Shown here piece after piece: positions 25,937 to 40,354 of a stretch of 64,000 nucleotides of DNA (its first letter is position 1; each line of letters starts with the position of its first letter). Made by a program: the position numbers and the translations under genes. The stretch spans positions 62,001-126,000 of the forward strand of contig JAHCAZ010000003.1 of NCBI GenBank assembly GCA_019634615.1, in the 5' to 3' direction. The DNA comes from Opitutaceae bacterium (GTDB lineage: Bacteria > Verrucomicrobiota > Verrucomicrobiia > Opitutales > Opitutaceae). The notes beneath the pieces were generated by a model. That model was given only the letters and a program-made list of their open reading frames with translations, was not told where the DNA came from and made no database searches.

Positions 25937-26929
25937 TCACTCCCGCCAGAGCTGGAGCGAACGAAGGTAGTTGCCGCGTTCGTAGGCTTCGGGGTCCGGG
26001 CAGTTGCGCAGGCTGAGCGCGCCGCGCATCTCGGACACCGAGGTGTATTCGAACTTGTCCATCCAGAGCTTCAGCTCGGTGAGGATGTTGCCGAGCGTGT
26101 CCGGGCCGTCGCGCAGGAGCGCGGCGACCACTTGGACGGCGTCGGCGCCGGCGAGCAGAGCCTTCACAACCTCGGCGGCGCTGTGCACGCCGCCGGAGCA
26201 CGCGAGGCTCAGCTTCACCTGGTCGCGGAGCAGCGCAAGCGCGCGGAGGCGCAGGCGCAGGTCCTCGGGCGAGGAGAGGCCGAGTCGCGGCACGACGTCG
26301 AAGGTCTCGATGTCGATCTCGGGTTGGAAGATCCGGTTGAACAACACGACGCCGTTCACGCCGACCGTCTCGAGTTCGGCCACGAGATGGACGGGCGAGG
26401 TGAAGAACGGCGAGAGCTTCATCGCGATCGGGATCTGGACGCTGGCGCGCACGGTGCGGGCGATCTCGAGCACCCGGTCTTCGATCTCGGCGGACGATTC
26501 GTCGCGCCGGGTGGCGAAGAAGTAGGTGTTGAGTTCGATCGCGTCGGCGCCGGCCTTCTCCATCAGGCGCGCGTAGTCCGTCCAGGAACCGAGGTGCGTG
26601 CCGTTGAGCGACGCGATCACGGGCAGGTTGGTGGCGGCCTTGATGGCGGTGAGGCGGTCGAGGTATTCGTCCGGCCCGAGCAGGTAGTCCTGCCCTTGCG
26701 GGAAGAACGACGTCGCTTCGGCGAAGTTGTCCTGCCAGCGCTCGATGTGGCGCGAGACCGCGACGGCGTTGCCCTCGATCTGTTCGGCGAACAGCGAGTG
26801 CATGACGATCGCGGACGCGCCGGCATCCTCGAGCTTGCGGATGTTATCCAGGCGCATCGCGAGGGGCGACGCGCCGGGCATCAGCGGGCTCTTGAGCTCG
26901 AGGCCGAGATACTTGGTCGTGAGGTTCAT
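25937..26929 (-). CDS. Dihydroorotate dehydrogenase-like TIM-barrel flavoprotein
   Basis: The 330-residue product follows the DHODH fold: NLTTKYLGLELKSPLMPGAS at the start, LPVIASLNGTHLGSWTDYAR, IAMKLSPFFTSP, and near the end LACSGGVHSAAEVVKALLAG, the flavin-phosphate-binding GGV. The active-site loop that in true DHODH reads NxSCPN is here IELNTYFFATRR, with no Cys or Ser base at that place. So it is a paralogue and probably does not oxidise dihydroorotate. It starts 18 bp downstream of nifJ on the same strand, which ties its role to pyruvate or ferredoxin metabolism; that is inference. Confidence 0.88.
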   Translation of the reverse strand: MNLTTKYLGLELKSPLMPGASPLAMRLDNIRKLEDAGASAIVMHSLFAEQIEGNAVAVSRHIERWQDNFAEATSFFPQGQDYLLGPDEYLDRLTAIKAATNLPVIASLNGTHLGSWTDYARLMEKAGADAIELNTYFFATRRDESSAEIEDRVLEIARTVRASVQIPIAMKLSPFFTSPVHLVAELETVGVNGVVLFNRIFQPEIDIETFDVVPRLGLSSPEDLRLRLRALALLRDQVKLSLACSGGVHSAAEVVKALLAGADAVQVVAALLRDGPDTLGNILTELKLWMDKFEYTSVSEMRGALSLRNCPDPEAYERGNYLRSLQLWRE

Positions 26930-26947
26930 GGGGTGGGGCGGGGTTCC

Positions 26948-30547
<3,600 letters not shown>

Positions 30548-30789
30548 GGTGGAAAGCTGCGGCAAGGCCGCGCCTCTGTTGTATCCGCTCCGATGCCTGC
30601 TCTCTCCGCGTCCTTTGCGCATTCGTGCGCACTGTCTTCGCCGATGCGGGTGCAGCGTATTTTCGCTGCGTAAATCGCTGCCGGTCAGGTGACGCGTCGC
30701 GCCGGTCTGAGTTTGGAATCTGGGCGATTGTTTGACCAATTTCCCCTTGCCAACGCGGGCGCGGCTCTCTGTTTTCGTCCGCTCTCGTC

Positions 30790-30984
30790 ATGCAAAAGAC
30801 CAAAAAGTCCGTCGCCAAGCGCTTCAAGCTGTCCGCCAAGGGCAAGCTGATCCGCCGCACGCCCGGCTTCCGTCACCTGCTGGCCGCGAAGAGCACGAAG
30901 TCCAAACGCCGTGCTTCCCGCGACAAGCTCGTGGCCGATGGCCATGCGGAGCCGCTCAAGCGCTGCCTCCCGTTCGGCCTCTAA
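30790..30984 (+). CDS. rpmI: 50S ribosomal protein L35
   Basis: A 64-residue, strongly basic protein (QKTKKSVAKRFKLSAKGKLI, 20 residues; FRHLLAAKSTKSKRRASR), typical L35 including length. In many bacteria infC precedes it; here the upstream 240 bp has no infC, only the divergent nifJ. So the IF3 gene must be elsewhere. The next gene, rplT, starts 86 bp downstream. Confidence 0.96.
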   Translation: MQKTKKSVAKRFKLSAKGKLIRRTPGFRHLLAAKSTKSKRRASRDKLVADGHAEPLKRCLPFGL

Positions 30985-31070
30985 AACCAGCCGCAACGAA
31001 AACCACAACTTCGCCAGGCGGGTGAACGTCTAACGAACCGACCCGCCGGCGACCCAAACCAAAACTAAAC

Positions 31071-31448
31071 ATGGCTCGTGCAACCAACTCCCCCGCGTCG
31101 CGCAAGCGCCGCAAGAAAGTGCTGAAATACGCCAAGGGCTATTTCGGCAATAAATCGAAGCTGTACCGCTACGCCAAGGAAGCCGTCCAGCACGCCTGGC
31201 AGTACGCCTACCGCGATCGCAAGAAGAAGAAGGGCGAATTCCGCGGCCTCTGGATCGTCCGTGTCAACGCCGCCTGCCGCAACGCCGGCATCAGCTACAG
31301 CCGCTTCATCGAGGGCCTCAAGGCCGCCAACATCGAGCTCGACCGCAAGGTCCTGTCCGACATCGCCATTCACGACGAGGTGGCTTTTAACGCGCTGGTC
31401 CAGCAGGCCCAAGCCGCGTTGAAGACCAAGGCCGCCGCCAAGGCCTGA
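31071..31448 (+). CDS. rplT: 50S ribosomal protein L20
   Basis: The 125-residue product is a standard L20 (KRRKKVLKYAKGYFGNKSKL, 20 residues; YAYRDRKKKKGEFRGLWIVR, 20 residues; NAACRNAGISYSRFIEGL) that folds 23S rRNA early in assembly. In several bacteria L20 represses its own operon through a leader pseudoknot; no such element is evident in the short rpmI-rplT gap. Two hairpins follow before pheS. Confidence 0.97.
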   Translation: MARATNSPASRKRRKKVLKYAKGYFGNKSKLYRYAKEAVQHAWQYAYRDRKKKKGEFRGLWIVRVNAACRNAGISYSRFIEGLKAANIELDRKVLSDIAIHDEVAFNALVQQAQAALKTKAAAKA

Positions 31449-31460
31449 ATTCTGACAAAC

Positions 31461-31542
31461 GCGAGCCGGCCCAAGGCTCGCCTCCCTGTCTGACTCTCCG
31501 GAGGACGGGCCTCGATCCGAGGTTCGTCCTCTTTTTGTTTTT
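31461..31542 (+). terminator. Tandem hairpins between rplT and pheS, probable terminator or attenuator
   Basis: The first hairpin pairs GCGAGCC (31461-31467) with GGCTCGC (31475-31481). The second pairs GAGGACG (31501-31507) with CGTCCTC (31525-31531), with an inner CCTCG/CGAGG pairing, and is followed by TTTTTGTTTTT. The second is a strong intrinsic terminator. Because pheST and gatCAB follow without another obvious promoter, partial termination is possible; I see no Phe-rich leader peptide. Confidence 0.8.
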
Positions 31543-31582
31543 CTTCGCCTAGTCTCCGTCCGCCCGGTCATACTTCCCCCGC

Positions 31583-32626
31583 ATGCAAGCCACCCTCAAC
31601 GCCCTGGCCGAGAAGGCCGCCACCGAGTTCGCCGCCGTGATGGCACGCCCCGAGTTCGAGGCCGCGAAGGCCCGCTACGTCGGCCCCAACGGCGAGCTCA
31701 CGGCCCTCATGAAGCAGATGGGCACCGTGCCCAAGGAGCAGCGCCCCGCCATGGGCAAGCTGATCAATGAGACGAAGGTGCGCGTGCAGGCCCTCCTCGA
31801 CGCCGCCCTCGAGCGCATCGCCGCCGCCGAACTCCGCGCCCAGCTCGGGCCCGCCGTCGATCCCACCCTGCCGTCGCCCGACGTCGGCCCCGGCACCTAC
31901 CACCCGCTCACGCTGGTCCGCGAGGAGATGTGCCGCATCCTCCGCAAGGTCGGCTTCACCGTCGCCGACGGCCCCGAGGTCGAGACCGAGTTCTACTGCT
32001 TTGACGCCCTCAACACGCCCGCCGACCACCCGGCGCGTGACGCGCAGGACACGTTCTACTTCCCCGAGTCCGCCCGCTTCGGCAACGTGCCGAAAAAGAC
32101 CGCCGAGGAGAAGTACCTCCTGCGCACGCACACGTCGTCGGTGCAGATCCGCACGATGCTCAAGGGCCCGCCGCCCATCCGCATCGTCTCGCCCGGGCGC
32201 GTGTACCGCCGCGACACGACCGACGCCACCCACTCGGCCAACTTCCACCAGCTCGAGTGCCTCTACGTGGACCGCAACGTCACCGTGCGCGACCTGAAGG
32301 CGTTGCTCGACTACATCTTTGCCTCCCTCCTCGGCAAGGACACCAAGACCCGTTTCCGGCCGCACTACTTCGGCTACACCGAGCCCAGCTTCGAGGTCGA
32401 CCTCAGCGCCCAGCACCTGCCCAAGGTGAAGAAGGACTGGATCGAGATCGGCGGCTGCGGCATGGTCGACCCCACTGTGTTCTCCGCCGTGGGCTATGAC
32501 CCCGAGGTCTGGACCGGCTACGCCTTCGGCATGGGCCTCGAGCGCCTCGCCATGCTGCTCTACGGCATCGATGACATCCGCTACTTCTACCAAAACGACC
32601 TGCGCTTCCTGAAGCAGTTCGCCTGA
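31583..32626 (+). CDS. pheS: Phenylalanyl-tRNA synthetase alpha subunit
   Basis: Catalytic subunit of the (alpha-beta)2 enzyme, class II. The 347-residue product has an N-terminal coiled-coil arm (residues 1-90), motif 2 FHQLECLYVDRNVTVRDLK and motif 3 GFGMGLERLAMLLYGIDDIR-type sequence (here FGMGLERLAMLLYGIDDIR). The substrate loop QIRTMLKGPPPIRIVSPGRV (20 residues) is present. The start is ATG at 31583 (MQATLNALAEKA). pheT follows after 10 bp. Confidence 0.97.
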   Translation: MQATLNALAEKAATEFAAVMARPEFEAAKARYVGPNGELTALMKQMGTVPKEQRPAMGKLINETKVRVQALLDAALERIAAAELRAQLGPAVDPTLPSPDVGPGTYHPLTLVREEMCRILRKVGFTVADGPEVETEFYCFDALNTPADHPARDAQDTFYFPESARFGNVPKKTAEEKYLLRTHTSSVQIRTMLKGPPPIRIVSPGRVYRRDTTDATHSANFHQLECLYVDRNVTVRDLKALLDYIFASLLGKDTKTRFRPHYFGYTEPSFEVDLSAQHLPKVKKDWIEIGGCGMVDPTVFSAVGYDPEVWTGYAFGMGLERLAMLLYGIDDIRYFYQNDLRFLKQFA

Positions 32627-32636
32627 GGATCACCCG

Positions 32637-35090
32637 ATGAAAATTTCCCTGAACTGGCTCAAGGACTACGTGCGGCTCGACGCCTCCGTCGACGAGATCT
32701 GCCGCGCCATCACGTTCCTCGGCTTCGAGGTCGAGCAGGTCATCCGCACCGGCGCTCCCGAGCTCAACCACGTCGTCGTCGGCGAGGTGCTCGTCCGCGA
32801 CAAGCATCCCAATGCCGACAAGCTCTCCGTCTGCCAGGTGGACATCGGTCCCGCCGGCGGGGTGAAGACGATCGTCTGCGGTGCGCAGAACTACCAGGTG
32901 GGCGACCGCGTGCCCGTCGCCCTGGCCGGCGCCGTGCTGCCGGGCAACTTCACGATCAAGCAGTCGAAGATCCGCGGCCAGCTCTCCGACGGCATGATGT
33001 GCTCCGCCAAGGAACTGGGCGTCGCCGAGGACGCCTCCGGGCTCCTCATCCTCACCGGCCGCCCCGCACTCGGTACGCCCATCAATGACGTGCTGCCGGC
33101 CGGCGACACGGTCTTCGACATCGAGATCACGCCCAACCGCCCCGACTGCCTCTCGCACCTCGGCATCGCCCGCGAGCTGGCGGCCTGGTTCAAGACCGAG
33201 CTGATCTACCCGCAGGAGAAGTTCCGCGGCGACACGGGCGCGACCCAGCGCCCCGACCTCCTGAAATCCGTCCGCGTCGACGCCCCCGAGGATTGCCCGC
33301 TCTACACCGCGCACATCATCACCGGCATCGAGATCGGCCCGAGCCCGGACTGGATGCAGCAGCGCCTCACCGCGGTCGGGCTGCGCCCGATCAACAACCT
33401 CGTCGACATCGGCAACTACGTGATGCTCGAGTACGGCCAGCCGATGCACGCCTTCGACGCGCGCAAGCTGGGCGGGAACGAGATCATCGTCCGCCGCGCC
33501 GCCGACGGGGAGAAGATCGTCACCCTCGACGGCAAGGAGCGCAGCCTCAACAGCCGCATGCTCGTCATCGCCGACGCGACCAAGCCCGTCGTCATCGCCG
33601 GCATCATGGGCGGCGAGAACTCCGGCGTCACCGACGACACGACCGACCTCGTCCTCGAGGTCGCCTATTTCAAGCGCAAGTCCATCCGCTGGACCTCGCG
33701 CCGCCTCGGCCTGAGCTCCGATTCGTCCTACCGCTACGAGCGCGGCATCGATCCGCATACCGCCCTCGAGGCCGCCTACCGGGCCGTGGATCTCATCCTT
33801 GAGCACGCCGGCGGCCAGGTCGTCGGCCCCAGCTACATCGTGGGAGGCGACGTCCCCTGGCAGCGCGAGATCGTGGTCACCCACGGCTTCATCTGCGAGA
33901 AGCTCGGCTTCACCATCCCCGAGGCCGACATGGAGGCGGCCTTCGAGGCGCTCGAGCTCGCCGTCACCCGCAAGGAGCCGACCGAGGGTCGCGGGACGGC
34001 GTGGACCGTGAGCATCCCGAGCTGGCGCGACGATCTCGATCGCCCGATCGACCTCGTCGAGGAGGTCCTGCGCATCTACGGCACCGAGCGCATCCCCGCC
34101 GCCGTCGTCACGGCGCCCGGCCTCGCGGCCGAGGACGATCCCGTGGTGCTTTTCAACCGCCGCGTCACCGACTACCTGGTCGGCCACGACTTCCACGAGT
34201 GCGCCACCTACACGCTGCGTTCGAGCCGCGAGGTGGCGGCCTGGGTCTCGCAGACCGCCGTGGCCGAGCTGGCGCTGGCCAATCCGTTCGTGGACGACCA
34301 GTCCCACCTCCGGCCGACGCTGGTCACCGGGCTCCTCGACGTGCTGAAGCTCAACCAGTCGCGCGGCGTGGCCGTCTCGCGCCTGTGCGAGGTGGGCCGG
34401 GTTTTCATCGAGCGCAACGGCCAGAATCTCGAGTGCGCCGCCGTGGCCTTCGTCATGGCCGACGATGCCGATCGCAAGTGGCAGCGCCGCGAACCCGCCG
34501 ACTTCTACGCCGTCAAGCACCACGTGACGGCGCTCGCGGCTGCCGGTGGCATCGACCTGAACCGCCAGGCCCTCGTGCCCGTCACGGGATCCTACCTCGG
34601 CTGGCAGGAGGGTCACTGCGCCGCGGCCGGCGAAATGGGGCAGGGGTGGACCGCTCGTTTCGGTCTCCTCAACCTCGCGATGGTCAAGGGCCTCGGCATC
34701 GAGGGCAAGGTTTACGCCGGCATCTTCGCCATCCTGCCGGAAAAGCTCACCGGCGGCCTCGCGCGGCGCAAATATTCGGACTTCAGCCTGTTCCCGGCCG
34801 CCCTGCGCGACCTCGCCCTCGTGGTCGACCAGGACACCGCCGCCGAGACCCTGCGCCGCAAGCTCGCCGAGCTGGCGCGCGCGGCCACCGGCGGCAAGTT
34901 CGCGGTCGAGCAGATCGCGCCCTTCGACGTCTACCAGGGTGAAGGCCTGCCGGCCGGCAAGAAGAGCCTCGCCTTCAGCCTGGCGTTCCGGGCCCCGGAC
35001 CGGACGCTCACCGACGACGAGGTCAACGCCGCCATGCAGCAGGTGCAGGACAAGATCGTGGTCGGTACCGGCTGGACCATCCGCAAGTAG
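32637..35090 (+). CDS. pheT: Phenylalanyl-tRNA synthetase beta subunit
   Basis: The 817-residue product is of normal length and order: N-terminal MKISLNWLKDYVRLDASVDE, a tRNA-binding OB domain (about residues 40-150, HPNADKLSVCQVDIG), B3/B4 editing domain (about 215-380, with DNGEK-like and VIAGIMGGENSGV), B5 domain (about 405-480), the catalytic-like core (to about 700), and the ferredoxin-fold anticodon-binding domain (SLAFSLAFRAPDRTLTDDEV, 20 residues). GAGGA eight or nine bases before the ATG is a weak Shine-Dalgarno. gatC begins 3 bp after its stop. Confidence 0.97.
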   Translation: MKISLNWLKDYVRLDASVDEICRAITFLGFEVEQVIRTGAPELNHVVVGEVLVRDKHPNADKLSVCQVDIGPAGGVKTIVCGAQNYQVGDRVPVALAGAVLPGNFTIKQSKIRGQLSDGMMCSAKELGVAEDASGLLILTGRPALGTPINDVLPAGDTVFDIEITPNRPDCLSHLGIARELAAWFKTELIYPQEKFRGDTGATQRPDLLKSVRVDAPEDCPLYTAHIITGIEIGPSPDWMQQRLTAVGLRPINNLVDIGNYVMLEYGQPMHAFDARKLGGNEIIVRRAADGEKIVTLDGKERSLNSRMLVIADATKPVVIAGIMGGENSGVTDDTTDLVLEVAYFKRKSIRWTSRRLGLSSDSSYRYERGIDPHTALEAAYRAVDLILEHAGGQVVGPSYIVGGDVPWQREIVVTHGFICEKLGFTIPEADMEAAFEALELAVTRKEPTEGRGTAWTVSIPSWRDDLDRPIDLVEEVLRIYGTERIPAAVVTAPGLAAEDDPVVLFNRRVTDYLVGHDFHECATYTLRSSREVAAWVSQTAVAELALANPFVDDQSHLRPTLVTGLLDVLKLNQSRGVAVSRLCEVGRVFIERNGQNLECAAVAFVMADDADRKWQRREPADFYAVKHHVTALAAAGGIDLNRQALVPVTGSYLGWQEGHCAAAGEMGQGWTARFGLLNLAMVKGLGIEGKVYAGIFAILPEKLTGGLARRKYSDFSLFPAALRDLALVVDQDTAAETLRRKLAELARAATGGKFAVEQIAPFDVYQGEGLPAGKKSLAFSLAFRAPDRTLTDDEVNAAMQQVQDKIVVGTGWTIRK

Positions 35091-35093
35091 CCC

Positions 35094-35381
35094 ATGGCCG
35101 CCACCGACCTGAACATCGACCACGTGGCGCGCCTCGCGCGCCTTGCCCTCACGCCCGAGGAGAAGGCCGCCTTCGCCCGCCAGCTCGGCGACGTGCTGCA
35201 TCACATCGAGCAGCTGGGCAAGGTGGACGTCTCCCAGGTCGAGCCCACGGCGCACGCGTTTCCCGTCGTCAATGTCTGGGACGCCGACGAGCCGCGGCCG
35301 GGCCTGCCGGTCGAGGTCGCGCTGCAGAACGCCCCGCGCCAGCGCGACCACATGTTCGCGGTGCCCAAGGTGGTGGAGTAA
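35094..35381 (+). CDS. gatC: Aspartyl/glutamyl-tRNA amidotransferase subunit C
   Basis: Small, 95-residue structural subunit of GatCAB. It has the family opening IDHVARLARLALTPEEKAAF (20 residues), DVLHHIEQLGKVDVSQVEPT (20 residues), and a C-terminal VPKVVE that wraps around GatA. It is followed after 6 bp by gatA. GatCAB converts Glu-tRNA(Gln) and/or Asp-tRNA(Asn) to the amides. Confidence 0.96.
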   Translation: MAATDLNIDHVARLARLALTPEEKAAFARQLGDVLHHIEQLGKVDVSQVEPTAHAFPVVNVWDADEPRPGLPVEVALQNAPRQRDHMFAVPKVVE

Positions 35382-35387
35382 CCGCGC

Positions 35388-36850
35388 ATGGCCGACGCAT
35401 TGCCCCACCGCACGATCGCCGACGCCGCGGCCCGGCTGGCCGCCGGGACGCTTTCGTCCGTCGAACTCACCCGCGCCGTCATCGCGCGCACCCAAGCGGT
35501 CGAGGACCGCGTCAAGGCCTTCAACTCCCGTGATGAGTCCGACGCCCTGGTGCAGGCGGCCGCCTCCGATGCGCGCCGTGCCGCCGGCCAGGCGCTCGGC
35601 CCCCTCGACGGCATCCCGGTCGGCCTGAAGGACGTCATCGCCGTCAACGGCCAGCCGCTCACCGCCTCGAGCCGCATGCTGGCAAACTTTGTCTCGCCCT
35701 ACGATGCGACCGTGACGGCCCGCCTGAAAAAGGCCGGCGCCGTGCTCTGGGGCCGGCTCAACCTCGACGAGTTCGCGATGGGCTCCTCGACGGAAAACTC
35801 CGCCTTCGGCCCGACGCGCAATCCCTGGGACCTCACCCGCGTGCCCGGCGGTTCCTCCGGCGGGAGCGCCGCGGCCCTCGCCGCCGGTTGCGCGCTCGCG
35901 ACTCTCGGTTCCGACACCGGCGGCTCTATCCGCCAGCCTGCCGCCCTCTGCGGTGTCGTAGGCCTCAAGCCCAGCTATGGCCTCGTGTCACGCTACGGTC
36001 TGATCGCCTTCGCCTCGTCGCTCGACCAGATCGGCCCCTTCGCCCGCACGGTCGAGGATGCCGCCATCATGCTCGGCGCCATCGCGGGTCATGATCCCCT
36101 CGATTCCACTTCCTTCCGCGCCGAGGTCCCCGATTACCGGCGCGCGCTGACCGAAAAGAAGGGTCCGTGGCGCATCGGCATTCCCCGCGAGTACTTTGGC
36201 GAGGGCCTCGATCCCGAGGTCGGCGCGGCCGTGGAGCAGGCGATCGCCCATTACCGGGCCCAGGGCTGCGAGATCCGCGAAGTCTCGCTGCCGCACACGC
36301 AGTACTGCCTCGATACCTATTACATCATCGCCACCGCCGAGGCCTCCTCGAACCTCGCGCGCTACGACGGCGTGCGCTATGGCCACCGCGCCGAGGGCGT
36401 GACGGACATCGAGCAGCTCAACTCGCGCTCGCGCGCCGAGGGTTTCGGCGCCGAGGTCAAGCGCCGCATCATCCTCGGCACCTATGTGCTCTCCAGCGGC
36501 TACTACGATGCCTTCTACCTGCGCGCCCAGAAGGTACGCACGCTCATCCGCCAGGATTTCCTGAATGCCTACCGCGATGTGGATGTGCTGCTCACGCCGA
36601 CGTCGCCGGTGCCGGCCTTCAAGCTCGGCGAGAAATCCGACCCGCTGGCGATGTACCTCTGCGATATCTACACCATCGGCGTGAACCTCGCCGGCCTGCC
36701 CGCCATCAGCGTGCCGTGCGGTTTCACCCGTGCCGGCCTGCCCGTCGGCCTTCAGCTCATCGGCCAGCCATTTCGCGAGGCCGACCTCCTCGCCGTCGCG
36801 CGGCACTACGAGCAGGCCCACGACTGGCACACCCGCGTCCCCGCCCTCTG

Positions 36851-36851
<1 letters not shown>
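35388..36851 (+). CDS. gatA: Aspartyl/glutamyl-tRNA amidotransferase subunit A
   Basis: Glutaminase subunit, 487 residues, amidase-signature fold. The Ser-cisSer-Lys triad is visible as Lys in [13 protein letters not shown], Ser in [15 protein letters not shown] and Ser in [16 protein letters not shown]. The C-terminal substrate part has [20 protein letters not shown] (20 residues). Length is typical. Its TGA overlaps the ATG of gatB by one base (TGATG), a sign of coupled translation. Confidence 0.97.
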
Positions 36852-38302
<1,451 letters not shown>

Positions 38303-38313
38303 GATCCGGGTCG

Positions 38314-38388
38314 CGTGGCTACGAGCGTGAGCGAGTGGGCGCGGGACGTTAACGGCACTGTGACCACTCGCTTACGCTCGTAGCCACG
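38314..38388. repeat. REP-like palindrome, copy 2
   Basis: Inverted repeat 38314-38338 against 38364-38388, 25-bp arms with the same core GAGCGTGAGCGAGTGG as at 3415 and 42945 and a single G-T pair (the right arm reads CTTACGC for CTCACGC). It lies just after the gatB stop codon. Confidence 0.92.
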
Positions 38389-38447
38389 CTTGGGATAAAT
38401 CCGGCCTGTCGCTTGCGCTCGCCGGCGGCGCTCGTACCGTAAGCGCC

Positions 38448-39179
38448 ATGAACACCCCCATCTCCCGTCGCGACGCGTTGAAGACCCTGGGTGCCGGTGC
38501 GGCGCTGTTTGGCCTCGGCTTGGCCTCGGCCCGTGCGGCTGCACCGGCGGCGGCCGCCGCCGGCACGGCGCAACCGTTCACCCTGCCGCCCCTCGGTTAT
38601 GCCTATGATGCCCTGGCGCCGCACATCGACGCGCGCACGATGGAGATCCACCACACGAAGCACCACCAGGCCTACATCAACAGCGCGAACCAAGCCTTGG
38701 CCAAGTACCCGGAGTGGCAGGCCAGGACGGCCGAGGAACTCCTGCGCAATCTCGACGCCGTGCCGGCCGACATCCGCGCCGCCGTGCGCAACCATGTCGG
38801 CGGGCATCACAATCACGCGCTGTTCTGGCGGGTCATCGGCCCGCAGGGCGGGGGCGCCCCGGGCGGGGCGCTCGCGGCGGCGATCGACCGCGACTTCGGG
38901 TCGATGGCCGCATTTCAGGCGCAGTTCAGCGATGCCGCCATGAAGCGCTTTGGCAGCGGCTGGGCCTGGCTCAGCGTCAAGGACGGCACCCTCAAGGTGC
39001 ACTCCACCGCCAACCAGGATTCACCGCTCAGCGAGGGCGCGACGCCGCTCCTGGGCCTGGACGTTTGGGAGCACGCCTATTACCTCAATTACCAGAACCG
39101 TCGCGCGGACTACGTCGCGGCCTTCTGGCGAATCGTGCACTGGCCCGCGGTCGAGGCCGGCTTCGCCGCCCTGAGGTAG
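38448..39179 (+). CDS. Tat-exported Fe/Mn superoxide dismutase
   Basis: Dismutes superoxide. The 243-residue product has a twin-arginine leader ([19 protein letters not shown]) followed by an Ala-rich linker, so it is about 40 residues longer than a cytoplasmic SodA/SodB. Metal ligands are present: first His in [15 protein letters not shown], second His in [13 protein letters not shown], then Asp and His in [13 protein letters not shown]. Export in folded, metal-loaded form through the TatC at 734-1543 is the logical reading. GGHHNH and the spacing do not settle iron versus manganese. A Fur-family regulator gene lies convergent 31 bp downstream. Confidence 0.93.
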   Translation: MNTPISRRDALKTLGAGAALFGLGLASARAAAPAAAAAGTAQPFTLPPLGYAYDALAPHIDARTMEIHHTKHHQAYINSANQALAKYPEWQARTAEELLRNLDAVPADIRAAVRNHVGGHHNHALFWRVIGPQGGGAPGGALAAAIDRDFGSMAAFQAQFSDAAMKRFGSGWAWLSVKDGTLKVHSTANQDSPLSEGATPLLGLDVWEHAYYLNYQNRRADYVAAFWRIVHWPAVEAGFAALR

Positions 39180-39210
39180 CCGAGGTCGTTGACCCCGGCC
39201 AAAACGGATA

Positions 39211-39741
39211 TCACTCCGTGACCGACCCGAGATGGGCGGTGCGCGCCGGCGTGCCGGCGGGGGCGACGCCGAAGAATTCGACCACGTGGCTGACGTTCTC
39301 GTAGCCGGCCTGGCGAAGGTTCTCCTCGATCCGGCGGATGGACTCGCGCAGCTCGGCCGTCAGTTCCGGCGCGATGGGCGCGACGCGATTGGTCGCCTTG
39401 CAGACGACATGGTAGCGATTGGTCTCGCCCGCGTTCAGCTCATACAGGCTCGTGCCGTTGTGGAAAAAGGAGCGGCGCACGAGGCCGATGCGCTCGAAAG
39501 CCCCGAGGCAGCGGTAAACCGTGACGAGGTCGCAGGATCCGGGTTCGAGTTCGCCATGGATCTGCTCGATGCTCGTGGGCTGCGCGCGGTTGATGATGAC
39601 CGTCAGGATCGCAATACGGGGCTGCGTGATCCGCATGCCAGCCGCGCGGAGTCGGGCGCATGCCGCATCCAGGGCGTTGGCGGCCGAACGCGGATCCTTG
39701 CTGGGAACGAGCGGGTGATTGGTCTGGGTCGAAGCGATCAT
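39211..39741 (-). CDS. Fur-family transcriptional regulator with degenerate metal-binding region
   Basis: The 176-residue product has the Fur winged helix: [20 protein letters not shown] (20 residues), SIEQIHGEL and the recognition helix [19 protein letters not shown]. The dimerisation domain follows, but the usual HxHHxxC and CxxC metal sites are reduced to [12 protein letters not shown], with one Cys and no second Cys of the zinc pair. So metal sensing may be altered. ATG at 39741 is preferred to an open frame extending upstream. The target is unknown; the convergent superoxide dismutase makes an oxidative-stress or metal role plausible. Confidence 0.85.
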   Translation of the reverse strand: MIASTQTNHPLVPSKDPRSAANALDAACARLRAAGMRITQPRIAILTVIINRAQPTSIEQIHGELEPGSCDLVTVYRCLGAFERIGLVRRSFFHNGTSLYELNAGETNRYHVVCKATNRVAPIAPELTAELRESIRRIEENLRQAGYENVSHVVEFFGVAPAGTPARTAHLGSVTE

Positions 39742-39762
39742 TTTTGTAAAGAAAGTGTGTCG

Positions 39763-39796
39763 TCTGCGGGTTCGATTACGAGGGAATACTCGCAGA
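39763..39796. promoter_or_regulatory. Palindrome upstream of the Fur-family gene, possible operator
   Basis: TCTGCGGG (39763-39770) pairs with CTCGCAGA (39789-39796) with one G-T, separated by 18 bp. It lies 21 bp upstream of the ATG of the regulator, where an autoregulatory site could sit. It does not match the classical Fur box as I know it. Confidence 0.35.
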
Positions 39797-39897
39797 TGAA
39801 TGGCAGCAGTCCTCACTCATTAGCGCGACTCAAGGCCTCTGCAATCTGCGCAGTTGCGGACGGTGGGAGGCTATGGTACCGGTGGTCGCCATTCGTC

Positions 39898-40335
39898 ATG
39901 CAAGACCCTGATTTCGCCGAGATCGTCAGCCTCATCTGCAAGGAGGACCCCCGTTTCGACAAGCGGGCCTACGGGTTCATCCGCGCGGGTTTGGACCACA
40001 CGGTGAAGGAGTTGCGCAAGAAGGAACCGGCGCGTGGCGACAAATCGTTCCACGTCTCGGGTCCCGAGCTGCTCGACGGCCTGCGGGGCTACGCCCTGGA
40101 GCAATTCGGGCCGATGGCGAAGACCGTGCTCAACGACTGGGGCGTCAAGCGTTGCCGGGACTTCGGCGACATCGTTTTCAACCTTATCGAGTACAACGTC
40201 TTCAGCAAGACCGCCAACGATCAGCGCGAGGATTTCAACGACACCTACACGTTTGAAGAGGCCTTCGTGAAGCCCTTCCAGCCCGCCAAGCGCGGGCGTC
40301 GCGATTCATCGGCCGAGCCCGTCAGCCAGGCCTGA
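39898..40335 (+). CDS. Minf_1886-type conserved protein
   Basis: The 145-residue protein starts MQDPDFAEIVSLICKEDPRF (20 residues), has FHVSGPELLDGLRGYALEQF (20 residues), then TVLNDWGVKRCRDFGDIVFN (20 residues) and ends DTYTFEEAFVKPF plus a basic tail. I recognise the pattern as the Planctomycetes/Verrucomicrobia-restricted family named after Minf_1886; no biochemical function is known to me. The start is ATG at 39898, since the open frame upstream is antisense to the regulator. It lies between the Fur-family gene, divergent, and the M16 protease, 19 bp downstream. Confidence 0.8.
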   Translation: MQDPDFAEIVSLICKEDPRFDKRAYGFIRAGLDHTVKELRKKEPARGDKSFHVSGPELLDGLRGYALEQFGPMAKTVLNDWGVKRCRDFGDIVFNLIEYNVFSKTANDQREDFNDTYTFEEAFVKPFQPAKRGRRDSSAEPVSQA

Positions 40336-40354
40336 CCCGGGGCGTACCTCCTCC

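Noticed and set aside
32403..35495. A 1030-codon minus-strand open frame
   Set aside because: Antisense to pheS, pheT and gatC, with no family-like sequence.
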